In this document: in pieces, positions 7,333 to 16,700 of the stretch
Position numbering within the stretch: the stretch's first letter is position 1
Layout: each line of letters starts with the position of its first letter
NCBI RefSeq assembly: GCF_006175995.1
Contig: NZ_VDMB01000001.1
Span: 371,800-421,521 of the forward strand
Source: Desulfobotulus mexicanus
GTDB taxonomy: Bacteria; Desulfobacterota; Desulfobacteria; Desulfobacterales; ASO4-4
Direction: 5' to 3'
Length of the DNA stretch: 49,722 nucleotides
Made by a program: the position numbers and the translations under genes
The notes under the pieces: generated by a model
The model's input: only the letters and a program-made list of their open reading frames with translations
The model's database searches: none
What the model was told of the DNA's origin: nothing

Positions 7333-8442
7333 ATGGCGCATGATTATACAAAAAAGAGCATCTTTTTTCTGCTGAGCCTTCTGGTATGGGTGCTGGTTTT
7401 TCCTGCGCACGGGGCGAGAATCAAGGATATGGCCGCCTTTCAGGGGGTGCGTTCCAACCAGCTTCTGGGGTACGGCATTGTGGTGGGCCTTGATGGCACA
7501 GGGGACAAGAATACCCCCCTCACCACCCAGGCCCTGGCCAGTATGATGGACCGTATGGGTATCAGCATTGACAGGAACCAGATCAATGTCAAAAACGTGG
7601 CAGCGGTCATGGTAACGGCCAGCCTGCCTCCCTTTGCCCGTGTGGGTAATAAGATAGATGTGACCATTTCTTCCATGGGAGATGCCAAAAGCCTTGCGGG
7701 GGGCACTCTTCTGCTGACTCCCCTCAAGGGGGTGGATGGTAATGTCTATGCCCTTGCCCAGGGTGCCATCGCTCTGGGGGGGCATGGTGCTGATGGTGCC
7801 GGAGCAGCCAGGGTGAAAAATCATCTGCTTGTGGGGCGCATTGCCGGAGGTGCCTCTGTGGAGCGGCAGCTTCCCTTTGAACTGAACGGCAGATCCAGCC
7901 TGACCCTTTCTTTGTATCAGCCGGATTTTACAACGGTGATCCGGATGACGGAAGCCATTAACAATGCCCTTGGCAAGCCCCTTGCCATGGCACTGGATTC
8001 CGGAGCTGTTCAGATTCATGTGCCTGAACACCTCCAGTCTTCCATTCCCATGTTCATTGCAGGTATTGAAGCCCTGGAGGTGAATCCGGATATGCCTGCC
8101 CGCATTGTGGTGAATGAAAAAACAGGTACGGTGGTCATCGGAGAAAATGTAAGGATATCCACCGTTGCCGTTGCCCATGGCAATCTCAGTATTTCCGTGC
8201 GGGAGATGGCAAGGGTGAGTCAGCCTGAGGCCTTTGGTGAAGGTGAAACCGTTGTTGTGCCGGAAACCGAGATTGATGTGGATGAGGAAATGGCCAAGGT
8301 CATGCTCATGGGCGGCGGGGCCACCATTGGTGAGCTTGTGCGGGCCCTGAATGCCATCGGTGTTACACCAAGGGATATGATCAGTATTTTTCAGACCATC
8401 AAGGCTGCCGGAGCCTTACAGGCGGATCTTGAGATTATTTAG
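7333..8442 (+). CDS. flgI: Flagellar P-ring protein FlgI
   Basis: 369 residues from the ATG at 7333, preceded by CCGGAGG; a longer reading would overlap flgH. A signal peptide (KKSIFFLLSLLVWVLVFPAH) directs it to the periplasm, where it assembles the P ring with help from FlgA. Landmarks are ARIKDMAAFQGVRSNQLLGY, GIVVGLDGTGD, QINVKNVAAVMVTASLPPFA, VGNKIDVTISSMGDAKSLAG, GGTLLLTPLKGVDGNVYALA, and the end MLMGGGATIGELVRALNAIG followed by TPRDMISIFQTIKAAGALQA. Length and domains are normal. Confidence 0.97.
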   Translation: MAHDYTKKSIFFLLSLLVWVLVFPAHGARIKDMAAFQGVRSNQLLGYGIVVGLDGTGDKNTPLTTQALASMMDRMGISIDRNQINVKNVAAVMVTASLPPFARVGNKIDVTISSMGDAKSLAGGTLLLTPLKGVDGNVYALAQGAIALGGHGADGAGAARVKNHLLVGRIAGGASVERQLPFELNGRSSLTLSLYQPDFTTVIRMTEAINNALGKPLAMALDSGAVQIHVPEHLQSSIPMFIAGIEALEVNPDMPARIVVNEKTGTVVIGENVRISTVAVAHGNLSISVREMARVSQPEAFGEGETVVVPETEIDVDEEMAKVMLMGGGATIGELVRALNAIGVTPRDMISIFQTIKAAGALQADLEII

Positions 8443-8652
8443 GGTCTAAGGTCCTTAAAGACATTAAAGACGGGCAGGCACAGGGGTCTGCCCCTACAAC
8501 ACCTTTTACCCTCACAGCCTTTTTTAAAGACCTTAAAGGCTCTAAACCCGGCAGGCCTCTGGTGCCTGCCTTCATTAAAGACCCTAAAGACTCTAAAGAC
8601 CTTAAAAAGTTTAAGCACCTTAATGGAAGTTCAAACAGCAGGGAGATGCCCT
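8443..8652 (+). repeat. Intergenic mosaic of 9-bp repeats and hairpins between flgI and flgJ
   Basis: The gap carries three clusters of a degenerate 9-bp unit of the type TAAAGACCT. The last cluster (about 8577-8622) reads as five consecutive 9-bp units (TAAAGACCC, TAAAGACTC, TAAAGACCT, TAAAAAGTT, TAAGCACCT). Two-copy versions lie near 8455 and 8527. Between the clusters are two inverted repeats: GGGCAG/CTGCCC around 8473-8494, followed by CCTAC, and GGCAGGC/GCCTGCC around 8551-8571 with a 7-base loop. No gene is visible. The layout looks like a REP/MITE-type intergenic element or slipped-strand expansion; I cannot tell which. The ribosome site for flgJ (CAGGGAG) follows at about 8639. Confidence 0.7.
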
Positions 8653-8976
8653 ATGCGCCTGAATAGCGATGTACAGATGTCTATGGTTTCGGAGTCCCGG
8701 CTGGCCGGGGATGCAAAGGCTGCGGCCAGGGCTGCTGAAGATGCCAGACTGAAGGAGGCATGCGCCGGTTTTGAAGCTATTATGCTGCAGACCATGCTGA
8801 AGGGTATGCGGCAAACTTTGCCGGGGGATGGTATTTTTGGTCAGGGACAGGCCGAGGAGATCTGGCAGTCCCGGCTGGATCAGGAGCTTGCTGAGCGCAT
8901 TTCCAAGGGAGGCAACAGTCCGGGGCTGCGGGATTTCCTTTACCGGCAGCTTTCAAGGTCTGGCGGGGACGGCTGA
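8653..8976 (+). CDS. flgJ: Rod-binding protein FlgJ, N-terminal domain only
   Basis: 107 residues from the ATG at 8653; an upstream in-frame ATG at 8623 lacks a ribosome site. The rod-binding domain is complete: LKEACAGFEAIMLQTMLKGM, MRQTLPGDGIFGQGQAEEIW, QSRLDQELAERISKGGNSPG. The C-terminal glucosaminidase domain that digests peptidoglycan in enterobacterial FlgJ is missing, as is usual in this bacterial group, so another hydrolase must open the wall for the rod. The protein is exported and caps the growing rod. Confidence 0.9.
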   Translation: MRLNSDVQMSMVSESRLAGDAKAAARAAEDARLKEACAGFEAIMLQTMLKGMRQTLPGDGIFGQGQAEEIWQSRLDQELAERISKGGNSPGLRDFLYRQLSRSGGDG

Positions 8977-9016
8977 TTTCAGGTTGATTCATGCGAAGCA
9001 GAGAGCTTTAAAGCTC

Positions 9017-9032
9017 TGGCACATATTATGCA
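9017..9032 (+). promoter_or_regulatory. Sigma-54-like promoter upstream of flgN-flgK-flgL
   Basis: TGGCACATATTATGCA fits TGGCAC-N5-TTGCW with one change (A for the first T of TTGC); the invariant GG and GC are correctly spaced. The predicted start near 9043 falls inside a strong hairpin (9032-9084). The region has no gene between flgJ and flgN, where flgM is often found. Confidence 0.6.
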
Positions 9033-9084
9033 AAAAAACTTATGCAGAGGCTCGGATATGCCGATCTTCTGCATAGGTTTTTTT
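9032..9084. terminator. Long bidirectional terminator-like hairpin between flgJ and flgN
   Basis: AAAAAAAC (9032-9039) pairs with GTTTTTTT (9077-9084), T9040 with G9076, and TATGCAGA (9041-9048) with TCTGCATA (9068-9075). This gives a near-perfect 17-bp stem flanked by A and T runs on opposite sides, so it can terminate in both directions. The inner part can form a further CGG/CCG pair. It would end the flgJ transcript, and it overlaps the -12 end of the sigma-54 element. A second inverted repeat follows (ATGCCCT 9085-9091 with AGGGCAT 9128-9134, enclosing a GTTTTTT/AAAAAAAAC pair), which could compete with it in a leader RNA. Confidence 0.65.
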
Positions 9085-9178
9085 ATGCCCTTTTTGATTC
9101 GGCTCATGTTTTTTCAAAAAAAACGGCAGGGCATCCTGAATATACATCATCGCTTTATTCAGCATGGAGGAGGCAGAC

Positions 9179-9667
9179 ATGACACTGACAACGGAACTTC
9201 AGAGCCTTTACAATGAAAAAATTGCCTGCTTTGAGAACCTTCTTTCCGTGCTGGATAAAGAAGCAGATATTCTTAAATCAGGAGATGTGGCCCCCCTCTG
9301 GCCTCTGGCTGAGGAGAAGCAGAAGGCCGCCGGAGCCATCATGGAAGTAAGGGAGCGCATCAAGCAGGTCATGGTCAGGGCAGGCAGGCCGCTGGATGTG
9401 GAAGCCATTCACTTCCAGTCCCGGGTGCTCAAGGACAGGCTTTCCCACGGAGAGCAGGCAGATCTGGAGCCTTTTTTTCTTAAAGCAGAGGATCTGGGGC
9501 AACAGGTGCGCAGCGCAGCAGATGCCAATATCACCTATGTCAGTCTCTGTCTGGATGTGGTGGGTGAAATGATGTCCGTATTCATGCGGCCGCAGAAGCA
9601 GGCGGGCTATGACCGCAGCAGTCGTATGACCGGAACCGGAAACGGGTATGTCAACCGGAGGGTCTGA
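9179..9667 (+). CDS. flgN: FlgN-type export chaperone
   Basis: 162 residues from the ATG at 9179 with a strong ribosome site (GGAGGAGG, 9167-9174); an ATG at 9164 would overlap this motif. The product is almost entirely helical (TTELQSLYNEKIACFENLLS; LVLDKEADILKSGD-type spacing; EEKQKAAGAIMEVRERIKQV), as expected of FlgN, the cytoplasmic chaperone that keeps FlgK and FlgL unfolded for export. Its position two bases before flgK supports this. FlgN proteins are weakly conserved in sequence, so the call rests largely on length, helix pattern and place. Confidence 0.78.
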   Translation: MTLTTELQSLYNEKIACFENLLSVLDKEADILKSGDVAPLWPLAEEKQKAAGAIMEVRERIKQVMVRAGRPLDVEAIHFQSRVLKDRLSHGEQADLEPFFLKAEDLGQQVRSAADANITYVSLCLDVVGEMMSVFMRPQKQAGYDRSSRMTGTGNGYVNRRV

Positions 9668-9669
9668 CC

Positions 9670-12600
9670 ATGGCCGGAATCAACAGCACCATGAACATTG
9701 CAAAGCAGGGACTTGCGGCCCAGCAGCTTGGCCTTAACGTAACGGGCCACAATATTGCCAATGTGAACAACCCGAATTTTTCCCGTCAGTCCGTGTCCCA
9801 GGCTGCCAATGCCCCCCTTGTTCAGTCCGGGCACCTCATCGGTAACGGGGTCATGAGCCAGCAGATCCGTCAGACGGCGGACCAGTTGCTGGAAGATCGT
9901 ATCACAAGCCAGAAGTCGGCTTTTTCCGCATCGGAAGCTTTTATGAACTATATGAAGGTGTTGTCCGGGATGTTCAGTGAAAGCTCCAATACGAGCATCA
10001 GCCAGCTTCTTCCGGATTTCTGGGATTCCTGGAACACCCTTGCCAATAACCCCGATGGCGCTGCGGAGCGTATGAATGTGTATGAAAACGGGGTGAAGCT
10101 CAGTGAGCGTTTTAATATTATGGAAAGGGATCTCTGGCAGTTGGAGCAGGATCTGCATTCAGATATTCAGAATGGTGTACACAGGGTCAATCAGCTGACC
10201 GTTGAAATTGCCCGTCTGAACCAGTCTGTCATGGGGCAGGAAAGCCAGAGAACATCCAATGATAACAGGGATCTCCGTAATGAAAAAATCAAAGAGCTTT
10301 CGGAAATTATTGATATCAAAAGTTTTGAGGATGAAAAGGGTGCGGTAACCATTACCACAGCAGGAGGTTTCCCTCTGGTTTCCGGTAATTCATCCTATGA
10401 TCTGAAGTACGAATCCGGTCAGGTGAAGTGGGTTGCTTCGGACGGTGGAAGGGTGGATATCACAGAGCGCATACAGGGAGGAAAACTTGGGGGCTGGCTG
10501 GAAATGCGGGATGTGGAGATTCCCCGTTACCGGAGGGAAATGGACGCACTGGCCAGAGAAACCATCTGGAATGTGAACAAAAGCCATAGCATGGGGGCCG
10601 GTTCCTACTACATGACCGAACCCCTGAAAGGGACTTATCAGCCCAGACAAAGCAACTGGCTGGCCACCCTTCCTTACGGAGATCGTATCGATTATTCAAA
10701 GGATTTTGGTATGTGGGTGGAAAACAAGGGTACCATTCCCTCTTCCTACACCCAGACCGTTGTGGATATGGGGGTTTCCACGGCTGCTGTCCAGAACTGG
10801 TCGGGTACGGGAGCTGCGGACAGCCGTTATGATTTTGAGGTGGTGCGAAGCGGCACCACGGGAGAATCCCTCTGGCTGGCTGACGGGCAGAATCTGGGTA
10901 CGGTGCAGACGGCTGCTGATCCGGAAACGGCCCTGGCCCAGGCCATCCGGCGGCAGACCCTTACCATTACGGATGGCAACGGGAATGTGCAGACCCTTGA
11001 GATCGGTCATGGAGAAGGGATGATCGAGCCTTCATCCGCCGCCATTGCGGCGGCCCTGAACGGGGTGGACGGTCTGCAGTCCTACAGTCTTTCCAATCAG
11101 CTGGAACTGGACATGGATTCCATTATGGGCAGTGCACATATGCAGGAACATGATGAGGTCATGTTTACCCTGATAGCGGGCGATATCCGGGAAGAGGTGG
11201 TATTCCGGGTTGGGGAGGATGATGCGGCCACACGCTCCAATTTTGATGCTGCCCTGAGGGCTGTTGTGGATCAGTCCGAGGATCTGAATCTGGAGTTCGA
11301 TCCTTCTGCCGGTACTACGGTGGCGGTTCTGAAGAGCACAAAGGGTGAGAATCTGGGGATTGCTGATTTCCGGGTAGTGGATAATGCCAGCATCACACTG
11401 GATACTTTTGTGGAAGATGGAGATGGCCCCGGTCTGGCTTCTTTTACCCTTGGAGGGGTGGAGATCCGTTTTCATATAGATGAAAGCGATCAGGAAGCGA
11501 CGGCAAAAAATCTGGAAGCGGCCCTGATGCGGGAAAAGACGGCTTTGCAGAGCCGTGGGATTTCATGGGAGCGGAATGGCAATGCCCTAAACCTCCGGGG
11601 GAGCGGCGGCGCGGCGATGGACATCAGCGGCCTGAATACCCGACTGGATGATGAAGCCAGTGCGGGAACCGGTGGCTTTAGGGTGACAGGAGCCTCCGGA
11701 ACCCTTGTGGATGATACGGACGCAGGCAGTGTTAACCTGGTTGGGGATAGCGTTTCCGGAGTGACGGTGGCTCCCTATGAACAGTCTGGCGGTATGGTAA
11801 CGCTGGGTGTGGATTCAGAAACCCTTGGCGGTGTCGGGCACAATTCTGCTATGAAAACAGCTACCTTTACCGTTTTTGCCGCACCGGGAATGGAAATCCG
11901 CAGCAGTGCGGATCCGGCCAGAGGCAGCCTGTTCAATGTCACGGCGGACAGCTCTGTGCCTGCGGCCAATGCCATCCTCACCTTGGGCGGTGACGGTGGA
12001 TTTACGGATTTTAATGTGGGGGATGAGGTTTCTTTTCAGGTGGATGGTGTGACCGTGACCTTCCCTGTCACGGCATCGGATGACCGCACGCTTGCCGGAG
12101 ATCTGGAAACAGCCCTGTTGGGTGCCGGGCTGGATGCCTCTTTGTACCGCATTGCAGGATCGGGCAGCTCGGTTTCCATTCTGCGTAATGACGGGGAAAA
12201 CATCCGCATTTCAGAATTTGAGGTTGACGATAACCTGGCGGCTAAACTCAGTGTGGTCACGGGTAGCGGTTTTGGACTGGAAGGGCCTTTTCAATCGGTT
12301 CTGGACAATGCCAGTCCCCATGCGGAGTCTGCTGTTTTCGGTACGGGTGCTGCTATGGAGTGGCGGGAATATGACAGTCATGGTGAGTTTACGGGCCGTT
12401 CGGGGCTGATTTCCATTCAGGATTCCGGTCCCTATGGGCTGAGTGGCACGGATCTTTCCTTTCATCTTGCCCCCGGAACCCTTGTGGCGGGCAATACCTT
12501 TTCCATCAATACGGATGATGAAGGAAGGGCAGCTCCTTTGAATATGTCGTTAAAGGGTCGGGCCGGGAGCATCAATGACAGCTATATTTTTACGGTAAAA

Positions 12601-13788
12601 CCCCCCGGTGGTGCCCTCGGAGAAGAAACGGTTACCCTTCAGTGGGAAAGTCGTTACGGCCATGGGGAGGTGGTGGTGGAGGTGGATGAACGCACAAAAC
12701 CACCGATCTACGTAGAAGTGGATGGCATGCGTTTGGGTTTTGATTCCGGAATTCTTTTTAAAGATGATATTTTTGTCATCGAAACGGATGCCAATGGTAA
12801 TGGCACCCTGCTCAAAGGATCGGACTGGCACTGGACCACAGACAGCTTTGCTGCCCAGTTCAATCGACAGGGTGAGGGCGTGACGGCCCGGGTACTGCAT
12901 GACGGCAGTCTTGAATTTACCACGAAAACGCCCACCTTTGCCATCTCAGATCTAGGCTGCTCCGGTGTGAATGGTTTTTGTGATGTGAACACCCGTATAA
13001 CCATACTGGATGCAACGGCCCTTCAGGAAGAAGCCCTTGATTTCGGACTGGAAAGGGATGAAGACGGCAAGTGGTCCATCCGTAATGATTATACCCGTGG
13101 TGTGGCAAAACTTGTACCCGAAGATGGCGATGATTCCGGTTTCGGCATAGACCTCAACGGTAACGGCCTTGCGGATATTCAGCTCAGTTTTGATCAGCCC
13201 GTTACGGGTTCCGGTTATGTGGAGATGGATATTCTGAAACGAAAGCCCGATCACTACGGATTTGCCTTTTCCGGTGAACAGGCCCATAACAGCGGTCTGG
13301 CCGCAGCTCTGGGTGTGAACACTTTTTATACGGGTACGGATGCCTCCAGTATAAAGGTGAATGATGTGGTGAAGGAAACGGGGCTGATCAGTGCAGGCAC
13401 CATAGATCCGGCCACGGGAAAGATCCGTCCCGGTGACGGCAGCACAGCCATTGCCATGGCCGATCTTCAGGGAAAGAGCATTCAGTTTGAAGAGTGGCGT
13501 TTTTCCCGCAGCGGTAAAGCCTTTGCCACCCAGACCGATGCCAGCCTGGAAGGCTATTATCAGAAAATAGTAGGCAATATGGGAACCCGCTATCAGACAG
13601 AGCTTCGCTCCATGGAGTTTTACGGTACCATGCTTTACAATCTCGGCCAGCAGAGGGATTCCCTTTCCGCCGTGTCACTGGATGAGGAAATGGTGAACCT
13701 CATCAAGTATCAGCAGGCTTATACGGCAGCGGCCAAACTGATCACCGTATCCGATGAAATGCTCAGCACCCTCGTCAATATGAGGTGA
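9670..13788 (+). CDS. flgK: Giant hook-associated protein 1, FlgK
   Basis: 1372 residues, against 450-650 usual. FlgK is the first hook-filament junction protein. The N-terminal D0/D1 part is standard (MAGINSTMNIAKQGLAAQQL, then GHNIANVNNPNFSRQSV), with the D1 helices to about residue 345. The C-terminus closes normally (MVNLIKYQQAYTAAAKLITV, then SDEMLSTLVN). Residues from about 350 to 1240 are an enlarged, beta-rich, Gly/Asp-rich exposed region. In it at least two modules repeat (about 494-575 and 784-862), sharing a beta pair with F-x-V, a helix with LE/DAAL, and the ending GEN-[IL]-x-I-x-[DE]-F-x-V-x-DN; a shorter third copy lies near 590-655. The size matches the very large flagellins coded downstream, suggesting a thick filament. 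Confidence 0.93.
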   Translation: MAGINSTMNIAKQGLAAQQLGLNVTGHNIANVNNPNFSRQSVSQAANAPLVQSGHLIGNGVMSQQIRQTADQLLEDRITSQKSAFSASEAFMNYMKVLSGMFSESSNTSISQLLPDFWDSWNTLANNPDGAAERMNVYENGVKLSERFNIMERDLWQLEQDLHSDIQNGVHRVNQLTVEIARLNQSVMGQESQRTSNDNRDLRNEKIKELSEIIDIKSFEDEKGAVTITTAGGFPLVSGNSSYDLKYESGQVKWVASDGGRVDITERIQGGKLGGWLEMRDVEIPRYRREMDALARETIWNVNKSHSMGAGSYYMTEPLKGTYQPRQSNWLATLPYGDRIDYSKDFGMWVENKGTIPSSYTQTVVDMGVSTAAVQNWSGTGAADSRYDFEVVRSGTTGESLWLADGQNLGTVQTAADPETALAQAIRRQTLTITDGNGNVQTLEIGHGEGMIEPSSAAIAAALNGVDGLQSYSLSNQLELDMDSIMGSAHMQEHDEVMFTLIAGDIREEVVFRVGEDDAATRSNFDAALRAVVDQSEDLNLEFDPSAGTTVAVLKSTKGENLGIADFRVVDNASITLDTFVEDGDGPGLASFTLGGVEIRFHIDESDQEATAKNLEAALMREKTALQSRGISWERNGNALNLRGSGGAAMDISGLNTRLDDEASAGTGGFRVTGASGTLVDDTDAGSVNLVGDSVSGVTVAPYEQSGGMVTLGVDSETLGGVGHNSAMKTATFTVFAAPGMEIRSSADPARGSLFNVTADSSVPAANAILTLGGDGGFTDFNVGDEVSFQVDGVTVTFPVTASDDRTLAGDLETALLGAGLDASLYRIAGSGSSVSILRNDGENIRISEFEVDDNLAAKLSVVTGSGFGLEGPFQSVLDNASPHAESAVFGTGAAMEWREYDSHGEFTGRSGLISIQDSGPYGLSGTDLSFHLAPGTLVAGNTFSINTDDEGRAAPLNMSLKGRAGSINDSYIFTVKPPGGALGEETVTLQWESRYGHGEVVVEVDERTKPPIYVEVDGMRLGFDSGILFKDDIFVIETDANGNGTLLKGSDWHWTTDSFAAQFNRQGEGVTARVLHDGSLEFTTKTPTFAISDLGCSGVNGFCDVNTRITILDATALQEEALDFGLERDEDGKWSIRNDYTRGVAKLVPEDGDDSGFGIDLNGNGLADIQLSFDQPVTGSGYVEMDILKRKPDHYGFAFSGEQAHNSGLAAALGVNTFYTGTDASSIKVNDVVKETGLISAGTIDPATGKIRPGDGSTAIAMADLQGKSIQFEEWRFSRSGKAFATQTDASLEGYYQKIVGNMGTRYQTELRSMEFYGTMLYNLGQQRDSLSAVSLDEEMVNLIKYQQAYTAAAKLITVSDEMLSTLVNMR

Positions 13789-13792
13789 TTCC

Positions 13793-16700
13793 ATGCGTGT
13801 ACCCAATAAAATCCTTTTTGATACTTCCACCCACCGTCTCGGCAGCCAGAGCAGTGCCTATTACAAGGCCAATGAGGTGGTGACAACGGGCAAGCGGATT
13901 AACCATATTCATGATGATCCCATGGGTCTGGCCCAGGTCATGCGCCTGAATTCCTCCATTGCCGGTCTTGAACAGCTCAATAAAAATATGGATATGGGCA
14001 AAACGTGGCTGGATGCTGCGGATTCGGCCATGGACAGCATGAAGGAGCTGATCATTGATGTGAATCTGGAGATCAGCCAGCTGGTCAGTTCCGCTGCCGG
14101 GCCTCAGGAGAGAAATGATGCCATTGCCCGCATAGACGGAATGCTGCGGCAGATTGTGGATCTGGGCAATACCCAGGTGAACGGAAGCTATATTTTCGGG
14201 GGATCCCGTACGGATAAGCCGCCTTTTATCTACCATGACCGGGAGAATCCCCCCCGTGTCAGCTATGAGGGCGATGATGAGGCCTTTCGTATCCGTACGG
14301 GTGATCAGAAATCCATGGAAGTGGGCAGGGACGGGTCAACCATTTTTTATATGGATTATCTGAAGGTGAATAAAACCAACCACAGCCTTGTTTTTCAGGA
14401 AGACAGGGGGCTGGGACCCGCCTACCGGAAAACCATGACCGTTGAAATTCCCCATGGTTCCTATACGAAAGAGGAACTGGCCATTGAAGTGGAGAAGCAG
14501 ATGAATGCGGCCTCCGCAGAAGACGGGTACGGGCTGACTTATACCGTACGCTATGATAAGGAAGCCAGCAGCTATGTCATCCGGGAAAAGGGGGCGGGTA
14601 CGGACAGCTTTGTGCGTACGGAAATTCTCTGGGATACGGGAGGCAATGCCCGGGTGGAGAATGCCGCCGTAACGGGCTCCATTCTGCCCGAAAGCCTTAC
14701 CGTGAACCTGAGAAATCCGGAACATCTCACCCTTGCCACCCAGGAGAATGAGCCCATGCGGCTTGTGTGGGACGGGAAGGACAGTTTTACCGTTGAAAAC
14801 AATCCGGGCTATGTTCTTCCGGGTAAGGTGAGCCCGGTGAACGGAAAAATTTTTTTGGACCTCAGCGACAATGGCCGCACGGATCTGGAAATAACGGTGG
14901 ATATGACAGGTATTCAGGCCGGAGACAGCATTGAGCTGAATCTGGTGCCTTTTACCGGTATGACCTCCATTGGCAGGGATATGGGTTTTTACGGCAGCAA
15001 TACCAGTCTTCTGCCTCCGATGAGCAGCACAAAGCCACCCTATATCACAGCCATAGAAATTGGCGTAACCAATCAGCACATTGATTTCAGGGAAATCCAT
15101 CCGGATGGCAGCTCCGCTGAACTTACGGCCAGTATAGCCCATAAAAATTATGAAAGCATGGAAGAGCTGACCGCAGAGATCAAAAGGGCCATGGAAGAGG
15201 CTTCCCATGATGCGGGTCAGCTTGAAGTTCCTCCCCGTCCCGGAATTCTCTATGCTGTCAGCTATGATCCGGCCACCAGCCGTTTCATGATCCGTGAGGA
15301 AGGCAGCACCCTGCAGAAACTGGAACTCCTTTGGGAAACGGGACCAGCTTCACGGGTGAGCAGTGCGGGAGAAAGCCTTGGTTTTCATGTCAGTGATATG
15401 GTTGTAGAGTCTCCCGTGGGGGATGCTGCCGTATTGTTTGATGTGACACCGGAAAATAACCGCATTAATTTTACGGAATCCTTTGTCAATGCCGATGGGG
15501 AAATGGAAACCAGAACCCTCACGGCCGTTATTCCTGCGGGAGCCTACACCAGCGTGGCCGATTTTGAGGATGCTGTCAGCCAAGCCATGACCGATACCTC
15601 CGAGATGCTGGGTAACGGCGTGATCTATGATCTCAGCTATGGTTATGATCCCCTTACGGGAACGGGAGACAGGCGTTTTTCCATGGAAGTGGATGCTTCC
15701 TCCGTGGTGCCGTCACCCGCTGATCCTTTTGCCATTGGTTTTCTTTGGGAAAGTGGCGGGGACAGCCACCGAAGCATGGCTGCCATGCTGGGTTATGATG
15801 CTCAGGATTTTGAAATATCTTTTCCGGATACAACGCCCATTACGTACACGGCGGATGGTGATGCGGTTCTTTTTCGTATCACCAAGGAAAACAGATATCT
15901 GGATTTCCAGGAAGTGGATGAAAGCGGCAATCCGGGCAAGGTACTTTCCATTATGCTGCCGATGAAAGAATATACGGATCCCCGTGAACTGGCGGCGGAT
16001 ATACAGGCAGAGCTGCGGGAGACTTCCCCTTCCGGGCTGGCGTACGCCGTGGATTATAACGAAATCACGAATACCTTTTCCATCCGTGGCGGTACTCAGG
16101 AGGTGAGTGAGGTCCGTTTTCTGTGGAACAGCGGGCCCAACGCCCACAGAAGCGCAGGGCAGACCCTGGGCTTTGATCCTGCTGCGGATACGGTGGCCGG
16201 ATTTCCCATGAGTGATGATAAGGTGGTCCGGGTTGTGCTGGATCAGAATAATAATCGTCTGGACTTCAGAGAGGTCGTGGGAAAAGGGGAGCATCAGGAG
16301 TTCTGTGAACTCACGGCCTCTGTGGTACCTTTCCCGAAACCAGAACCACCGGATGACTGGACGGAATTGGTTTTTACGGACATGCAGGATTTAGCGAAAG
16401 CCATTGAAAAGGCAATGGAAAAGGAATCCCGTGACAAGGGCTACGGTATCCGTTATGATGTTACTTACGATGAACAAACGGGAAAATTCGTCATCCGTGA
16501 GGAGTCGGACCGTCTGCATTCACTGGACCTTCTTTTTGAAACCGGCCGGAATCGTTCTGCAGATACTGGCGGTACGGGTAAGAGCATGGCCGGGATTATC
16601 GGTTTTTCCGAAAAAGATATTTCCTTTATGCCCATGCAGAGCAGCCGGGATGTGGAATGGAGTCTTTTCCGTACGATGACCGATCTGATGGCTGACCTTG

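Noticed and set aside
8443-8652. 9-bp repeat region considered as a CRISPR array
   Set aside because: Units are far too short, contiguous and without spacers, and no cas genes are near.
9028-9216. Short open frame before flgN, considered as flgM
   Set aside because: It runs through the terminator-like hairpin and into flgN, is Phe/Arg-rich and shows no FlgM pattern.
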